NCBI GenBank assembly: GCA_009760855.2
Contig: WPIO01000017.1
Span: forward strand, 4,872,501 to 4,936,500
DNA from: Cristatella mucedo
Taxonomy: Eukaryota > Bryozoa > Phylactolaemata > Cristatellidae
Length of the DNA stretch: 64,000 bases
Reading direction: 5' to 3'
The notes under the pieces were generated by a model. The model worked only from the letters and a program-made list of their open reading frames with translations. It did no database searches and was not told the origin of the DNA. This document shows, piece by piece, positions 1 through 12,282 of this stretch (positions are counted from its first letter, which is position 1; every line of letters starts with the position of its first letter). Both the position numbers and the translations under genes were made by a program.

Positions 1-279
1 AGACGAGCACGTAATTTGGTGCTTACTCGAGTCACACTATCCTAATCCTTCTCTTAGCCAGAACACGTTCACCCTCGAATGCCTCTTAAGCACTGCAGCT
101 CTTCACCAGCTCCTTTTTATCGTCACTCTGCATCGATGTCGGACAGGATTGGCTTGGAGCGGCTTGGGAGTCGTTCAGCGGCGTCTGTAGGCCCGAGCTC
201 GATACCCTTAAACTGGCATGACGTATCTATCTCGTCGTATCTTAGGTTTCCTTGCCAAATAAAAGGAACCTAAAAACAC

Positions 280-556
280 ACCTATTTAGGACAGCATTTA
301 GTGGGTCCCTGTGATTCGTCCTTGATGTGCTTATGCGTGCTGACACTGTGCATGCTGCCACTAACCACATTTGCATGCTGACCCTGTGCATGTCACCCCT
401 AACCATATTATTTATTTTGTTTGTTTTCAAGCATGATTTTACTTACCATTCAATTGCATTTCACTTTACAGCAAATGTAAAGCGCCTAGAGAGAGATTAA
501 GTTCTCTGAGGGCGCTTTATCAAGTGAATTATTATTATTATTATTATTATTATTAA
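280..556 (+). repeat. L2/SINE-type 3' tail copy with (ATT)n, left arm of an inverted pair
   Basis: It runs GTGGGTCCCTGTGATTCGTC ... GCAAATGTAAAGCGCC ... GAGGGCGCTTTATCAAGTGA and ends in nine ATT units. From about 346 to 556 it is nearly identical in inverted orientation to 1769-1985; I count only a handful of differences. Confidence 0.75.
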
Positions 557-1400
557 ATGAACATGGCTCATCGCCGTTCAACGGAGCCAGGCAGCCAGCG
601 CTTTATCCGTCTGGCTGCCTATCCATTCAGACGCACATAATAGAGTGCTAATGTCTTTTTTAATGAGGGATGTGCTGGATTATCAGCTGGAAAAGCTGCG
701 AACTTCGGCTTACTCAATGCGTCTCGAGAGGATCTGCTACCAACCGTGGGGAGGCACAAAAGAGAAGTAACTGCACAAATCACTGAAGGATGAATGCTCT
801 TCCCTGGACAACGCACGCTCACCTCATCGTTCCAACGCCCGATCCGCCATTAAGGAAACCGCTCTGCTTCCGGCTGTCAAAACCCGATCTGCAGCAACAA
901 CTCTAGCTCGTGCTTACTAGCGTCTGTTGTTTTCCTCGCCGTACGGCCTAGCGAATGCAATCAGCACCACGCGTTTGTGAGAGTGCTTCCGCTGTAATGT
1001 GTCTCGGACGAAAATCAAAGGAAAGTCAAGCGTCAACCTTTCCGAGCGTACTTCGAAGTATGGACAAGGCCACTGCCAAGAACAATGCACGGCTGTGTCG
1101 CACCCATTTTGGGACATTGCGAATACAAAGCCTAGTTGTTTACTTCGAACCACGAACGCGTACTGTGCAAAAAATAGCTGAGCTCAACTCAACCGCACGA
1201 GCTTTTTACCTTCAATGAAAAGTGCACGAGCTAAAAGGAAATGCAAGCAGCCGCAGGCACCGACAGAAGCAGGAAGCCGCCGCAGCTGCTGATTGTCTAG
1301 TCAGCAGCTGCGGATCGAAATGCGGCAAGCGGAAAATCTTTTCACCGATTAATTACAAACCAAGTACCCTTCACCTCAGTCTGACCGTGCAAAGATGGGG

Positions 1401-1580
1401 CTGCTGTGCAGAAGATGGAACTGCTGTGCAGAAGATGGGACTGCTGTGCAGAAGATGGGACTGCTGTGCAGAAGATGGGACTGCTGTGCAGAAGATGGGA
1501 CTGCTGTGCAGAAGATGGGACTGCTGTGCAGAAGATGGGACTGCTGTGCAGAAGATGGAACTGCTGTGCAGATGATGGGA
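1401..1580. repeat. 20-bp minisatellite, about nine units
   Basis: The unit CTGCTGTGCAGAAGATGGGA repeats with one or two substitutions. It is followed to about 1665 by diverged units with CGCGCAGAAGACGG. As 20 is not a multiple of three and the unit lacks stops, several frames on both strands are open through it. These are not genes. Confidence 0.92.
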
Positions 1581-1767
1581 CTGCTGCCGCGCAGAAGACG
1601 GTACTGCTGTCGCGCAGAAGACGGGAGGTATTGCTGTCGCGAAGAAGACGAGAGGGACTGCAAGTAGAACAAAACGAGTAGCAGCCGACTGGCAAAAGCA
1701 AGCGGCAGAGACTCGAGGTTTCGCCCGAACAGACGTCACCAACTCACGACCGGAGACTGGCTGTCTG

Positions 1768-1768
<1 letters not shown>

Positions 1769-1799
<31 letters not shown>

Positions 1800-1985
1800 T
1801 CACTTGATAAAGCGCCCTCAGAGAACTTAATCTCTGTCTAGGCGCTTTACATTTGCTGTAAAGTGAAATGCAATTGAATGGTAAGTAAAATCATGCTTGA
1901 AAAACAAACGAAATGAATAATATGGTTAGGGGTGACATGCACAGGGTCAGCATGCAAATGTGGTTAGTTGAGGGAAACCACCCAC
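1769..1985 (-). repeat. L2/SINE-type 3' tail copy with (TAA)n, right arm of an inverted pair
   Basis: This is the same repeat as 346-556 in opposite orientation. It starts with ten TAA units, then TTCACTTGATAAAGCGCCCT and on through GCACAGGGTCAGCATGCAAA. The two copies are far closer to each other than to any other copy in the window. Confidence 0.75.
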
Positions 1986-2584
1986 TCGCGAGGGAACGTC
2001 AAGTAAACGAGACCCACAAATCATTCAGCGAGCAGGACAATTGGTCGGCTTCGGCGACGACAGCTGGCGGCCTCATCACTGAGTCTCGCCGTCCCGTTTC
2101 GCGGCGTGCACGAGCTTTGCAGATACCGCTGCCTGCGAGCACTTATAATCGGTTCGCGGAAACGCGGGAGATTTCAAGTTAATCGATCCGGGGGACCCGA
2201 CCGCGTGAGGAATAGCCATCGCTGAGACACAGTGCAACCTTTGTCCGCTTGTGCAAGAGCAGTGGAAATTACCCAGCAGGCAGCTGCTGCACGGCTACTG
2301 CTGTGGCGAGACTGCTCTCCTCCTCCCGTTTCCCTTCCGCTCACTCGTAGGAAAGCTGTTCGCTGGAGTTGAACCCGAGCCAGCTCAGGCCGAGGGCCGA
2401 GCTGCTTGCTTGCGTGTGAGCGAGCGTGTCGACTGCCAGGCAGCTATTGTCCGGGCTGCTGCAACTTCTTTTGGGCTCGTGTAACAAAGCAAAGATTTGA
2501 CCGCGAAGTCATCACCATCGTCAAATAATCGAAACTACTTAATTTCCTTAAAAGAAAAACTTACTAGCTCCCCTAGTAGCAGTA

Positions 2585-3391
2585 CAGCGGTACCTCGGCT
2601 TACGAGTTTAATTCGTTCCGTGCCGGAGCTCGTAACTCAACTCAGTTTTCCCCATCGAAATGAATTGAAATGGCATTAATCCGGTCCGAACCCACAAAAG
2701 AACACTGCGATTTGTTCACGTGTTTTTAAATTAAAACTGTACTTATAAATAACAGGTATTGTTTTAAAAACGATACAGCATAGTGTCTTGCAATAAACAT
2801 ATTTTATGAATTCTAATGTACAGGTGTAACTTGGAGATCGGACGACTTGAAGATGCTAGTAGAGTTAGAGGAGAAAGGCTGAAGTGAACGTCTGAATCGT
2901 ATTCGCCGATTTTTGCCCTTTTCGCCGGGCTTGCCTCGCTTTCAGTCTATTGGCCGGGCCTCTACGCGGACGCGCCCATTGTTATCAGTCATGCGACGAA
3001 CTTTCACACGATGATATTACTTAAATAGAGTACAGTGCTTACTTAGCTGTTCCTGTCATAATCGAATTTAACACCGGAGTCTGGCGATCTTATGCGTCCA
3101 AGCACCACGATGGCTCGCTCGAGTCTGTCTGGAAGCGAACCAACGGGCCTGTGCTTGGCATCACATCCGGGTCGTAAGGCAGCAACGGAACGTCGTTCGC
3201 CGCCCCACCCTTATTAGCCTAAGCAACCGCGCTCAGTGTATTCGTTCGCTGCGGTAACCAGCGGAGGAGTATCTGAAGCTGGCACGTAACCCGAATTTTA
3301 GCTCGCGACTCAAAGCAAAAAATCGGCCGAGAGACAGCTCGCACCTCGAAACACTCGTACGTCGAGGAGCTCGTAAGCCGAGGTACCGCTG
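2585..3391. mobile_element. 807-bp DNA transposon with perfect 22-bp terminal inverted repeats
   Basis: The left end reads CAGCGGTACCTCGGCTTACG (plus AG). The exact reverse complement closes the element at 3370-3391. A subterminal block GAAATGAATTGAAATGGCAT followed by TAATCCG is a motif I associate with widespread short Tc1/mariner or pogo/Tigger-like elements. A TA precedes the left end, but CA separates the right end from the nearest TA, so the target duplication is not clean. No transposase ORF is present, so it is non-autonomous or an internal-deletion derivative. Confidence 0.72.
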
Positions 3392-4484
3392 CATATATTT
3401 GTTTTCCCTCCGGCGGCCGCCGCGGCGGAGCGGGAAGCGCCGCCATCACCGGACGCGGGTTTTTAGCGGGCCACGAGGGTGCGCAGGCCGCAGCGGCGGC
3501 GGCGGCGGCGGAGCAGCCGGTTCGGCGGCCGGGGTGGCCGGCCAGCCAGGGTGGTCGTCCTTCGTTCGGCTGCGGTAGGTGGCAGGGGCTTCTGGTGCGA
3601 GCTACCTTTGCGCGCTGGGCGGCGGCTGAAAGGCCTGGCTCCCGTGGAGTTCTCGCCGGCGGCTGCGAATGATGCCGGAATGATGAGACGCTCGCCGCCC
3701 AGACCGCCTATAGAGCCACCACCTCTTCCGAGTGCATCGGCGTATGAGTATTAACCGAAAGCGCTTCCGAGAGCGAATGCATTAACCCCCCCCCCCAGCA
3801 TGCGCACGCAGCCGTCTTGAGAAAAGCACTGCCAGTACCCGCACCGCCAGGGCCGGAGTCAGCCCCCCTCGCCGCCGGGCCGCCGCTCCTTCGATGCACC
3901 GAAAGCCGGAGAGCGCGCAAGGCGGAGCGGGGCAGTAGCGCTACGGGTAGCGGGCTCTTAAGTGGCGGGTAACCGCGGCTGCGAGTGCCGCCGCGGCGGC
4001 GGCACTCGCCGGTTTTCGGAGCTGGCGTCCACCCGGATGCCGCTCGGCCGAGAGCGAGGCAACCTACGCCCGGCTACCCGCAGGGTCGGTGACCGCGCAC
4101 GTTAGAACCCTCGTGCAGGCGCGCCGTCACGAACGCCGGCGCGACGGGACCTACCGGCGCGCGCCGGGCTTTCTGCGAAACGCCGCCGCCAATCGAGCGG
4201 CCGGGCTTCGCGTAATGCGCGCCGCCGTCGAAGCCAGACGGGGAGTCGTGCTAGGGGTGGCGCTACCCGCACCTGCGAGCCCCTAGCCGAGCGCGCGCCT
4301 TACGGATCGCTGCTGCCGCCGGCGGCACCGCCGCTTCGTCGCCTCTTCAGTGGGCCGCGCGCTCACCCCATGCCGCCACCCCGTTCGCCGCTCGGCGTGC
4401 CGCCGCCGCCGAATCCCGGAGCGGACGCCCGAAATCAGCGCGGCGGCGGCGGCCATTATAATAATACAACGTTTGAAATAGCAC

Positions 4485-4545
4485 ACAATTAGCTCCCTCA
4501 GAGAATGTAATCTCTTTCTAGGCACTGTACATACGCTACCACACC
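4485..4545 (-). repeat. Short L2/SINE-type tail copy in a CpG island
   Basis: TTAGCTCCCTCAGAGAATGT, AATCTCTTTCTAGGCACTGT and ACATACGCT form a truncated tail copy in otherwise very GC-rich DNA. Confidence 0.55.
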
Positions 4546-4893
4546 CGGGCCGCTCCTCGGAGCGAAATCCACGACGGTACGCGAAGGCGCTCGGGCTTCG
4601 TGAGCAGCTGCTGCGTGGCAGCTGCTGCCATGGCAGCCATCGCCCCCTCCCATTCCCCCCTCTGATGCGAGCAGCCATCGCCCCCACCCCCGAGCCTTCG
4701 TGCCGAAGCTCAACCTCAACGAAGCGTCCAATTGCACTCGCTCCGACGTTGACAGTCGGACTTCTTCCTGCGAGCCGTCGCAAACCTGCGGGCGTTCGGC
4801 GCTCTTGTCAGTCGCGTCGCGACGCCTTGCCGATCACCGCATCGATCGCATCGTCGCGTCACGACGCCTCGCCGCGAAGCTCTTCACTTATCT

Positions 4894-4954
<61 letters not shown>

Positions 4955-4955
4955 A
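4894..4955. repeat. (CGC)n trinucleotide repeat
   Basis: About 20 perfect CGC units. Frames give poly-Arg, poly-Ala or poly-Pro only. Confidence 0.95.
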
Positions 4956-5507
4956 GAGATCCTGCTGAAGTGTTCGCGCTCTCTCTTTCTCTCGTCGCCA
5001 AAGCGGGCTCGCCGCTCTGCCGCTCTGCCCTCCGATGGCGATGCACTCGCGCAACTGAGAAATGGCTCGTTAAGACGCTTTCTTCGTTTCGTCGAGCCCG
5101 CGTCGAGCACTCGCATCCCACTTGCTCCTGGCTCCTGGCGCCGCCGCAGTGGAGTGCAAGGAGTGCTCGCTCTTCATGGCGGTCAGCGATGGGAAAGCAA
5201 TGAGCAGCGGTAGAGCTGCGGCGAGCAGCGACGGGCAGCGATGAGTAGCGACAGGTCTTTAGGCGACTGCCGCAGCGATACGATGCCACCAATATGCTTT
5301 GCGGTCACGTCATGCTAACAGTGCAAACTCGACTTCCGCGTCGCTGAGTGAACGAAGCGCAATCGGACTGCGTTCCCCGAGGTCCGGCCCGCCGCGCAAA
5401 CCGCGAGGATGCCGGCTGTAGCCCGGCTTTTCCACGGCGGCTGTCTGCTCTTCTGATAGGGGGGACGGGCTCCGCGGCGGCGGTGGCTCTGCAAACGCGC
5501 GTTGCCC

Positions 5508-5547
5508 GCCCGCCCGCCCGCCCGCCCGCCCGCCCGCCCGCCCGCCG
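5508..5547. repeat. (CCCG)n repeat
   Basis: Nine to ten CCCG units. Nearby are (GGTC)n at 5928-5950 and, further on, (GACC)n at 8358-8386. Confidence 0.92.
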
Positions 5548-6222
5548 CGAAGCGTCTGCCCAGCGCAGTCGCACTCTCGGCGGCGTCTTCTTAATTAGCC
5601 GCAGAGGAGCGGCTCCCGGGAGGCCCTCCGCGCCTCCGCGGCGGCTCTTCCCGACGATCCGGCGGGGGCAACTGTCGCGAGTCGGGCTCTCAAAATGGAC
5701 GCTCGCTCGGCGCGCATCCCGCTCCACCGCTCCGCTGCCCGCGCTCCGTCTAAATGCGTTCGCCGGCGGTGGCGGTATTGGCGCGGAGGAGGGAGGGCTG
5801 GCGGTATTGGTGGGGAGGGGTGGCGGCGGCGGCGAAGAGAAAACTACGCATGCGCGCCTTTCTTCTTTCTCTTTTCCCGCACCGTCCTTGCAGCTGCGGC
5901 GCCCTGCTTGGACCCTTGCAAGCAGGCGGTCGGTCGGTCGGTCGGTCGGGCGACGGATGAAAGGAGGTCCGGCAGGCAGTCGGCGGCCGCGCGAGGACGG
6001 CCAGCCGACTGCAGCTTCGCCGCTCGCGCCGCATTTCCAACAGCCGCCGCAACCCGCGAGCGACGAGCGGCGGCGAACGCGGACCTGCGACCTGGACCGC
6101 AGCGAAGCGCGCGCGGTCTGACGCGACCGGCGCGCGCTTCGCCCACGCTCCGCGCAAGAGGTGCGAGCGAGCGAACGAGTTTGCGCGACCGATTAGCTAC
6201 CCGGATGCCAGCGCAGCGATAA

Positions 6223-6259
6223 GAAGCGCTGGGCGGCGTTGGGTGCCGCCCAGCGCTTC
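6223..6259. other. Perfect 15-bp hairpin, 7-nt loop
   Basis: Arms GAAGCGCTGGGCGGC (6223-6237) and its exact complement (6245-6259), loop GTTGGGT. Confidence 0.8.
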
Positions 6260-6399
6260 GCTCCGAATGCACTCGCACTCCGCTCGCGACGCTCGGCTGC
6301 GCGAAGCGCGAGGCGAGGGCTTCGCACCTCCGGACGTCCGCCACCGCGCGCGCGGAGAGCAATCCCGCTGAACTATGCAGCGCTTCGCTAGGTTAAGCG

Positions 6400-6560
6400 G
6401 TACATAATAATTCTAATTATAATTAAACTATAACTATAATATAGTACATGGTAAATTTTAATGATGCTATATTGATATTATAATTTTATATATGCATAGC
6501 TTTTACAAGAGGTTGATTATAAATATAATTACAATTCCACTAAGTAGTAGAAATACGCCG
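6400..6560. other. AT-rich patch between CpG islands
   Basis: About 160 bp of TATAATTATAATTA-type sequence with no ORF and no clear repeat ends, in sharp contrast to the GC-rich flanks. Confidence 0.6.
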
Positions 6561-7017
6561 TTACGTTTACGCCTGAAACTCCTCGAGCGCTATTAAGTAC
6601 GCACTCGCCGGTCGCTAGCGCGTGCGCGAAGCCGCCGGCGGGATAAATGCCAAAACGCGCCCACTTGTCACTTCCGGTTAGAAAGAAGATCGCCGATTGT
6701 CGAAGTAACCGACACGCTCGACGAGCCCGCGCTCGGTGGGGGGAGGGTAGTTTGGCAGCATATCCCGAATGTGCGCCACGCTACACTGCCGCCGGCATTC
6801 GTGCGAACGCGGTCGCGACGTAGCAGATCTTCAAAAGGACCGTGCGGGACTCGTTATTTCGGCTAGCCGCTGCTCGTCGTACACATGTCGTAGGACTTTC
6901 GGTGCGCATGAGCGCTATCTATCTATTTAGTTCTACCAGGTGGTCGTCCGGTGGCTCGCTTCGTTAGCGAACTAAGCGAGGATATTAATTGTTTCCTATC
7001 AGTAGCGAGCACGGATT

Positions 7018-7080
7018 CTCTAATAATAATAATAATACAGTTGTTAAAGCGTCTTCGGAGAACTTGATCTCTTTCATCTT
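7018..7080 (-). repeat. Short L2/SINE-type tail copy with (TAA)n
   Basis: Six TAA units lead into CAGTTGTTAAAGCGTCTTCG and GAGAACTTGATCTCTTTC, a diverged tail copy. Confidence 0.5.
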
Positions 7081-8093
7081 TAGTCCGTTCCGCATTGCAT
7101 GCGCATGTCCATCTTTCGCTCCATCTTTCGCACCGAGCGATTTAGTATTGCTGGCGCCGGTTTGCACTTGCGGGTACGAATGAATTCCGTTCGGACGCAG
7201 TTCGCCGATTGGACTTCCCCCGTTTTATTTCCTTCTTTCCGCGTTGAATGCGTCTCGTCCGACGAATGTTTCCGGGTACAGGTACAAGCTACGGCAACCG
7301 ACTTTTGAGTGACTTCACGGCGATAGTAGGCTGTCGGCGGCGATGCACTTTCCAGACTGCGGGTGGCGGAAAGGCGGAGCTCTAATATCGTACTGACGAT
7401 ACAACGGACGGGCGGTGCAACGATATCATTAATGCGATATCATCATTACGTGAGCTGATGCTCGGGTCGGTCGTCAACGGCTAGAAAAATCGATACGCCT
7501 TCTAAAAAAAACTCACGCGCCGGCGACAAGAGCCGCGCGGCGGCAGCGGCGGCGCGTCCAAACTCCCGCGGCGCCTACGCCTCATTTAGCAGGCCGCGTC
7601 GCCTGTACGCTGACAGGCGGGCGTTGCATTCGTAAGCCGGGTCGGACCTAAAGTTCAAAGTAAAAAATAGAAGATGGAAAAATCCCCGACGGAACGCTGC
7701 GCCTTTTCTGCTCGGCGCTTCGCTCGAGGCGCCCGCCCGCTCCCTCGGCGACAAGAGACCGATTCAGCAGCGATAGCGCAATTAGGCGCCCCGCTCGCCC
7801 AGACGCGCCCGCAGAACGCGCTGGGCGCCGCCGGCGCCCCGCTCGAAATAGCGCCGCCGCCGCCGCCGCCGGCTCCCCGTCTCCGGCTCGGCCGGCGAGC
7901 GGCTTGGCCCTTCGCTCTCTCGCAGGGCCCGCGCTGCTAGCGACTGACTGCTGCATACAAGTGACTACAGGCTCCTGGCGGCTCCTTTAATCGCGCTCGC
8001 TCGCTCGCTCGCGGGCGTGGCTCGGCCGCCCATTTCCAGTAGCCAGCTTGCTCGACGCTGACGAGGCGCTTGACTCGCCTTCTCTTCTTCCTC

Positions 8094-8193
8094 CTCGTCC
8101 TCCGCCTTCTCCTCGTCCTCCTCTTCCACCTCGTCCTCCGCCTTCTCCTCGTCCTCCTCTTCCACCTCGTCCTCCGCCTTCTCCTCGTCCTCC
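8094..8193. repeat. 36-bp minisatellite, 2.8 units
   Basis: The unit begins CTCGTCCTCCGCCTTCTCCT. Exact copies sit at 8094-8129 and 8130-8165 with a partial third. On the minus strand it would encode an EEDEEKAEDEVE repeat in an open frame (7965-8165), with no splice or start evidence to support a gene. Confidence 0.85.
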
Positions 8194-9035
8194 GCGATCG
8201 CGGCGCCGATCGAGCGGCGGCGGCAGAGGCGCCGCCGCCGCCCGGCGCTGCTGCGACCCGGCGAGCGATCGTGCGTTCGCGCGAAGTCGATGGCTGCGGT
8301 CGGCGCGAGTCGGTCGGCGAGACCGTGCGACTAACCTCCGGCGCTCGAGAGTAAAGGCGACCGACCGACCGACCGACCGACCGACCACGCGGCATTTCCC
8401 GCGGCGCCAGGCATTTTTCTCGCTCGAGCGCAGGTGCGTGACCACCTAGAACCGCTAGGTTCGGACGGCGGAGAGCGAGCGAGCGGGCGAGAACTTGGGC
8501 AGAGGGACTGCGAACGGGGCTGGCCGTCCGTGCAGCGCTCTCTCTTTCCGGGCCGCTCGCGGCGTCTAAGCGACCGCCGGAGGAAGTGCTGCTGGAAGGC
8601 AGCTCTGCGGTCGGGTCGTGCTCACTGACGCCAAAGATGCGCGCCGCCGAGCGAGCGCGCGAATCTTTGGCGAAATGAGGACGGCCCCTGGCGACCCAGA
8701 CCATCCGCCGATGCGGCCCGTAAGCCCCCCTCGATCGACCCGGCGCGATCGTCGCTCTCCGCCCCCGTTATAGGGGGTACAGGTCGGCCAGCGGGAGAGA
8801 GAGACCAATACTCTGGTGCTCGTTTCCCAGCAGAGGCAGTGCAGTGGAGCGTGCTCGTAAGTCTTTGCTCCGAGCATCGCGCGACGGCGATACTGACCTG
8901 ACTCCACCTCCCCGGGTTGAACGCGAGCAGATTGAACGACGCGGGAGAGGAACAGCGATCGAAGACACAGAGATCGACGAGACGAGTACAACAGGGTTTC
9001 AATATAATTATTACTCTTTTAAAGAACTATGGGTA

Positions 9036-9248
9036 CGCAGCGATCGACGCCGCAGCGATCGACGACGCAGCGATCGACGCCGCAGCGATCGACGCCGCAG
9101 CGATCGACGCCGCAGCGATCGACGCCGCAGCGATCGACGCCGCAGCGATCGACGCCGCAGCGATCGACGCCGCAGCGATCGACGCCGCAGCGATCGACGC
9201 CGCAGCGATCGACGACGCAGCGATCGACGACGCAGCGATCGACGCCGC
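9036..9248. repeat. 15-bp minisatellite, about 14 units
   Basis: The unit CGCAGCGATCGACGC varies only at one position (GACGCC or GACGAC). Each unit holds the palindrome CGATCG. The 15-bp length keeps all frames open, producing false ORFs on both strands. Confidence 0.93.
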
Positions 9249-9299
9249 TCGGAGCAGCCGCTACCGCCATAGGCTGGTCGGCCCAACACGGTCGCTGAC

Positions 9300-11040
9300 G
9301 CTAGCCACGGATTAGGATGTAGCTTAGAAGAAGGGTGAGTGCTAGGACGTAGTAGGATGTATTAGTCTGTATAAAGATGTGAATTAGGATGGGAAGAATA
9401 GCCGCGGCCTCCAACCCTGCGGGCGGGCGGAGTCGGTACAGCGAGAGGCGTAGGGTCAGTTGGGTGCTTCTACTCGGCGCCTGCACGCGTGCTGCCACAC
9501 GGGACCGCCAGAGTAGGCGACAACGGCCGATAGGAGGCGTGGGGGTGATTTGGCAGACGATACTACGTATTCCCCCTCCCCTCTCGAACTGGCTCGTACG
9601 CCGAATCGGATGGCTGGACAGCTGACACGCCCCTTCAGCCTATGTAAGCTTGCTTATCTCTGACAAGGCCAAGGAGTAGTCCCCCTCTTAGGATAACTCC
9701 TTCCTGCGAGTGAACGCTAGATCAAGAGAAATCCTCTCAGTGGCTGTGACAGAGCGCATACCAGCAGCGCCAATCGCTACGGATAGACCGGTGGTCGTCA
9801 AGCGATTACAAATACTGGCGTGTATAAGATGGTGTACCTGCCTAGCTGCATCTACTTGTGCCTGCACCGGAACGTCGGCGAATGCACAGGGACAGACACT
9901 CTCACTGTCTTCTCACAACGTTGGGTATGAATTCAAACTCCGAAAATCCTCTCTTCTGTCTCCTTCCTCTTCCTCTTTTTCTCGCTGGAGGCTGGTACGC
10001 GAACACGTGCGGGAGCGCTTGCACGCACAGACACGCTCACGCGAGTTCATGTGAACAAGCACGTAAGTTCGAGAGTTCTCGCACTCTTTGCTCTCTCCTC
10101 TCTCTTCCTGCTCTCTTCTGTCTCCCTTTCTAAATCTGTTGCTTGCTTAAATCGGCATTGCAAGCTTCTCAACTCTATCTGCACTGACTTACTGTCATGT
10201 TATTGCCTCATGCCATCTTCAAATAGCTATCAAAGAGCTCTTGAGATATTTTACTTCTTCCTGTCTTACGATTCATGGAAGAATACGCAGCTACTTTTCC
10301 TGTCTTTCTCGCTTGGCTTGCCGTGAGTATTTGCAATTACACATTCTCAGTTCATTTTAGATTAAAGTTTTGGTTCCGACTTCGCCTTAGCAATTAATGT
10401 CTGACGGTGCACTTGTGTAACAGCAATACCGTAAGGAAGCTTGACGTAACTGCTTCACCAGTACATGCACCACTCTTCATACTCTCTTCACACTGCTATG
10501 AACACCCATTTTGCACTAACAAAAGAAGGAATAACTGTGAGAAGGCTTCTGCAGCAGCTGCCAAATATGGCATAGTAACTTTGTTAGTGTGAACAGTAAA
10601 TGGCCATGAACTATAGAATTTATATTAGTCGCATCCTAAGCATCTCAAAAACCGTAAAAACATCGGCTAATAATGTGCCTTGTGATATCTACAGCCGTCT
10701 GTACTGACACAATTAACAATCGCGACTAACTTCAAGGTGGTTCGGTATGGCGCCGTGAGTGCGTTGGATTTTGTAGGTTATCCGCATTAGCTTTTGCGGT
10801 TCATTACCTTTGGTCGATGTATCTACGCCACATCGTTGGGAGCGTTGCTTTGCTCTTCCACAGCTTCAGATCCATGTTTCACACTCAACGTGACGCGCTG
10901 CTTCGTAGGCTGATTCTCAAGTTTGCCACGAAATTATTGATCGCATTAGACATGGACAGGCGTTTTCTTAAAACTTAGACTCGATCATAATGAATTGGAA
11001 CAATCCTTGAACGCGAACTTAACAAGTTTTACGAATTACC
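9300..11040. other. Unassigned DNA
   Basis: Only short unconvincing frames occur. A pyrimidine-rich stretch lies at 9960-10135. No repeat family or gene is recognised. Confidence 0.5.
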
Positions 11041-11359
11041 AATTATACTAACAACTGCATACGAAAGCTTCTACAAAGAAAGACGCTCAATAAATGGTGC
11101 TTTGTCTGATAATTATTAAAAAAACGTGAATGTTTTTCGGTGGGAGAGAGTGCGTACGTATGGATAAGTGTGTGCATTCGTGCGTGCGTGCCTACTTTTG
11201 GCGTACGATTGCCAGGGTAGAGACAAAGACGTTGACAGAGACAAGGAGGAGCTGAGGTGTAGACATTAAGAGGCTCATCGGTAAAGATTAATACAGAGAC
11301 AATATGCCCAGGCTGAGAGTGCGAGTGGGTGATGATGAGAGTTAGAGCAACAGTGGGAG

Positions 11360-11530
11360 CGAGAGTCTGAGTGAGGGTGAGAGTCAAAGTGAGAGCGAGA
11401 GTCAGAGTGAGGGTGAGAGTCAGAGTGAGGGTGAGAGTCAGAGTGAGAGTCAGAGTCAGAGTGAGGGCTAGAGCAAGATCGAGAGGTAGAGTGATCGTGA
11501 GAGTGAGAGCGAGACTGAGCGTCAGAGCAA
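11360..11530. repeat. Imperfect GAGAGT/GAGGGT tandem repeat
   Basis: The pattern GTGAGGGTGAGAGTCAGA (18 bp) recurs several times between 11366 and 11470 and decays outward. It drives a false LTLTLT frame on the minus strand. Confidence 0.8.
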
Positions 11531-11635
11531 CGATGAGATGTGAGCTACTGTGATAGCGACAGTGAGAGCGGGCGTAGGATTGCGAAAAGGAAGAGAGCGA
11601 GAGCGAGATAGAAAGAAAGAGAAAGAAGGGTGGGT

Positions 11636-11745
11636 GTGATAGCCGAGGAGGTAAGGTGCTAAATCTTAACGACCGAGGTCGTGAGTCCGAATCCTGCAGT
11701 TGGCGATCCTGTATTGCCAACTGCAAATTGCGAGAAGAAAAAAAG
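11636..11745 (+). mobile_element. tRNA-derived SINE (type 2), truncated at 3'
   Basis: TGATAGCCGAGGAGGTAAGG, CGACCGAGGTCGTGAGTCCG, AATCCTGCAGTTGGCGATCC and TGTATTGCCAACTGCAA. The B box (GAGTCCGAATCC) and A-box region are visible. The part after the tRNA-like head is short and runs into purine-rich DNA. Confidence 0.68.
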
Positions 11746-11817
11746 GAAGAGAGCACTAGCGTGCACGTAAGGGCGAGAAACGCAGATATAACTAGAGGAA
11801 GGGGAAAGAGCAAGAAC

Positions 11818-12280
<463 letters not shown>

Positions 12281-12282
<2 letters not shown>

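Larger units (their letters stand above)
3400..6400. promoter_or_regulatory. CpG-dense island, no gene recognised
   Basis: This stretch is very GC-rich with dense CpG and simple GGC/CGC runs. Many overlapping frames are open on both strands but show only R/A/G/P/S composition and no conserved domain. It may hold a promoter or 5' exons. Similar islands are at 7.5-8.9, 19.0-21.5, 23.2-25.7 and 29.4-30.8 kb. I cannot place transcription starts. Confidence 0.45.

Noticed and set aside
1222..1742. Overlapping 90-123-codon ORFs
   Set aside because: They follow the 20-bp minisatellite, cycling the same peptides in all frames.
9011..9315. SDRRR/AAID/RSTPQ repeat proteins
   Set aside because: They are frame readings of a 15-bp minisatellite.
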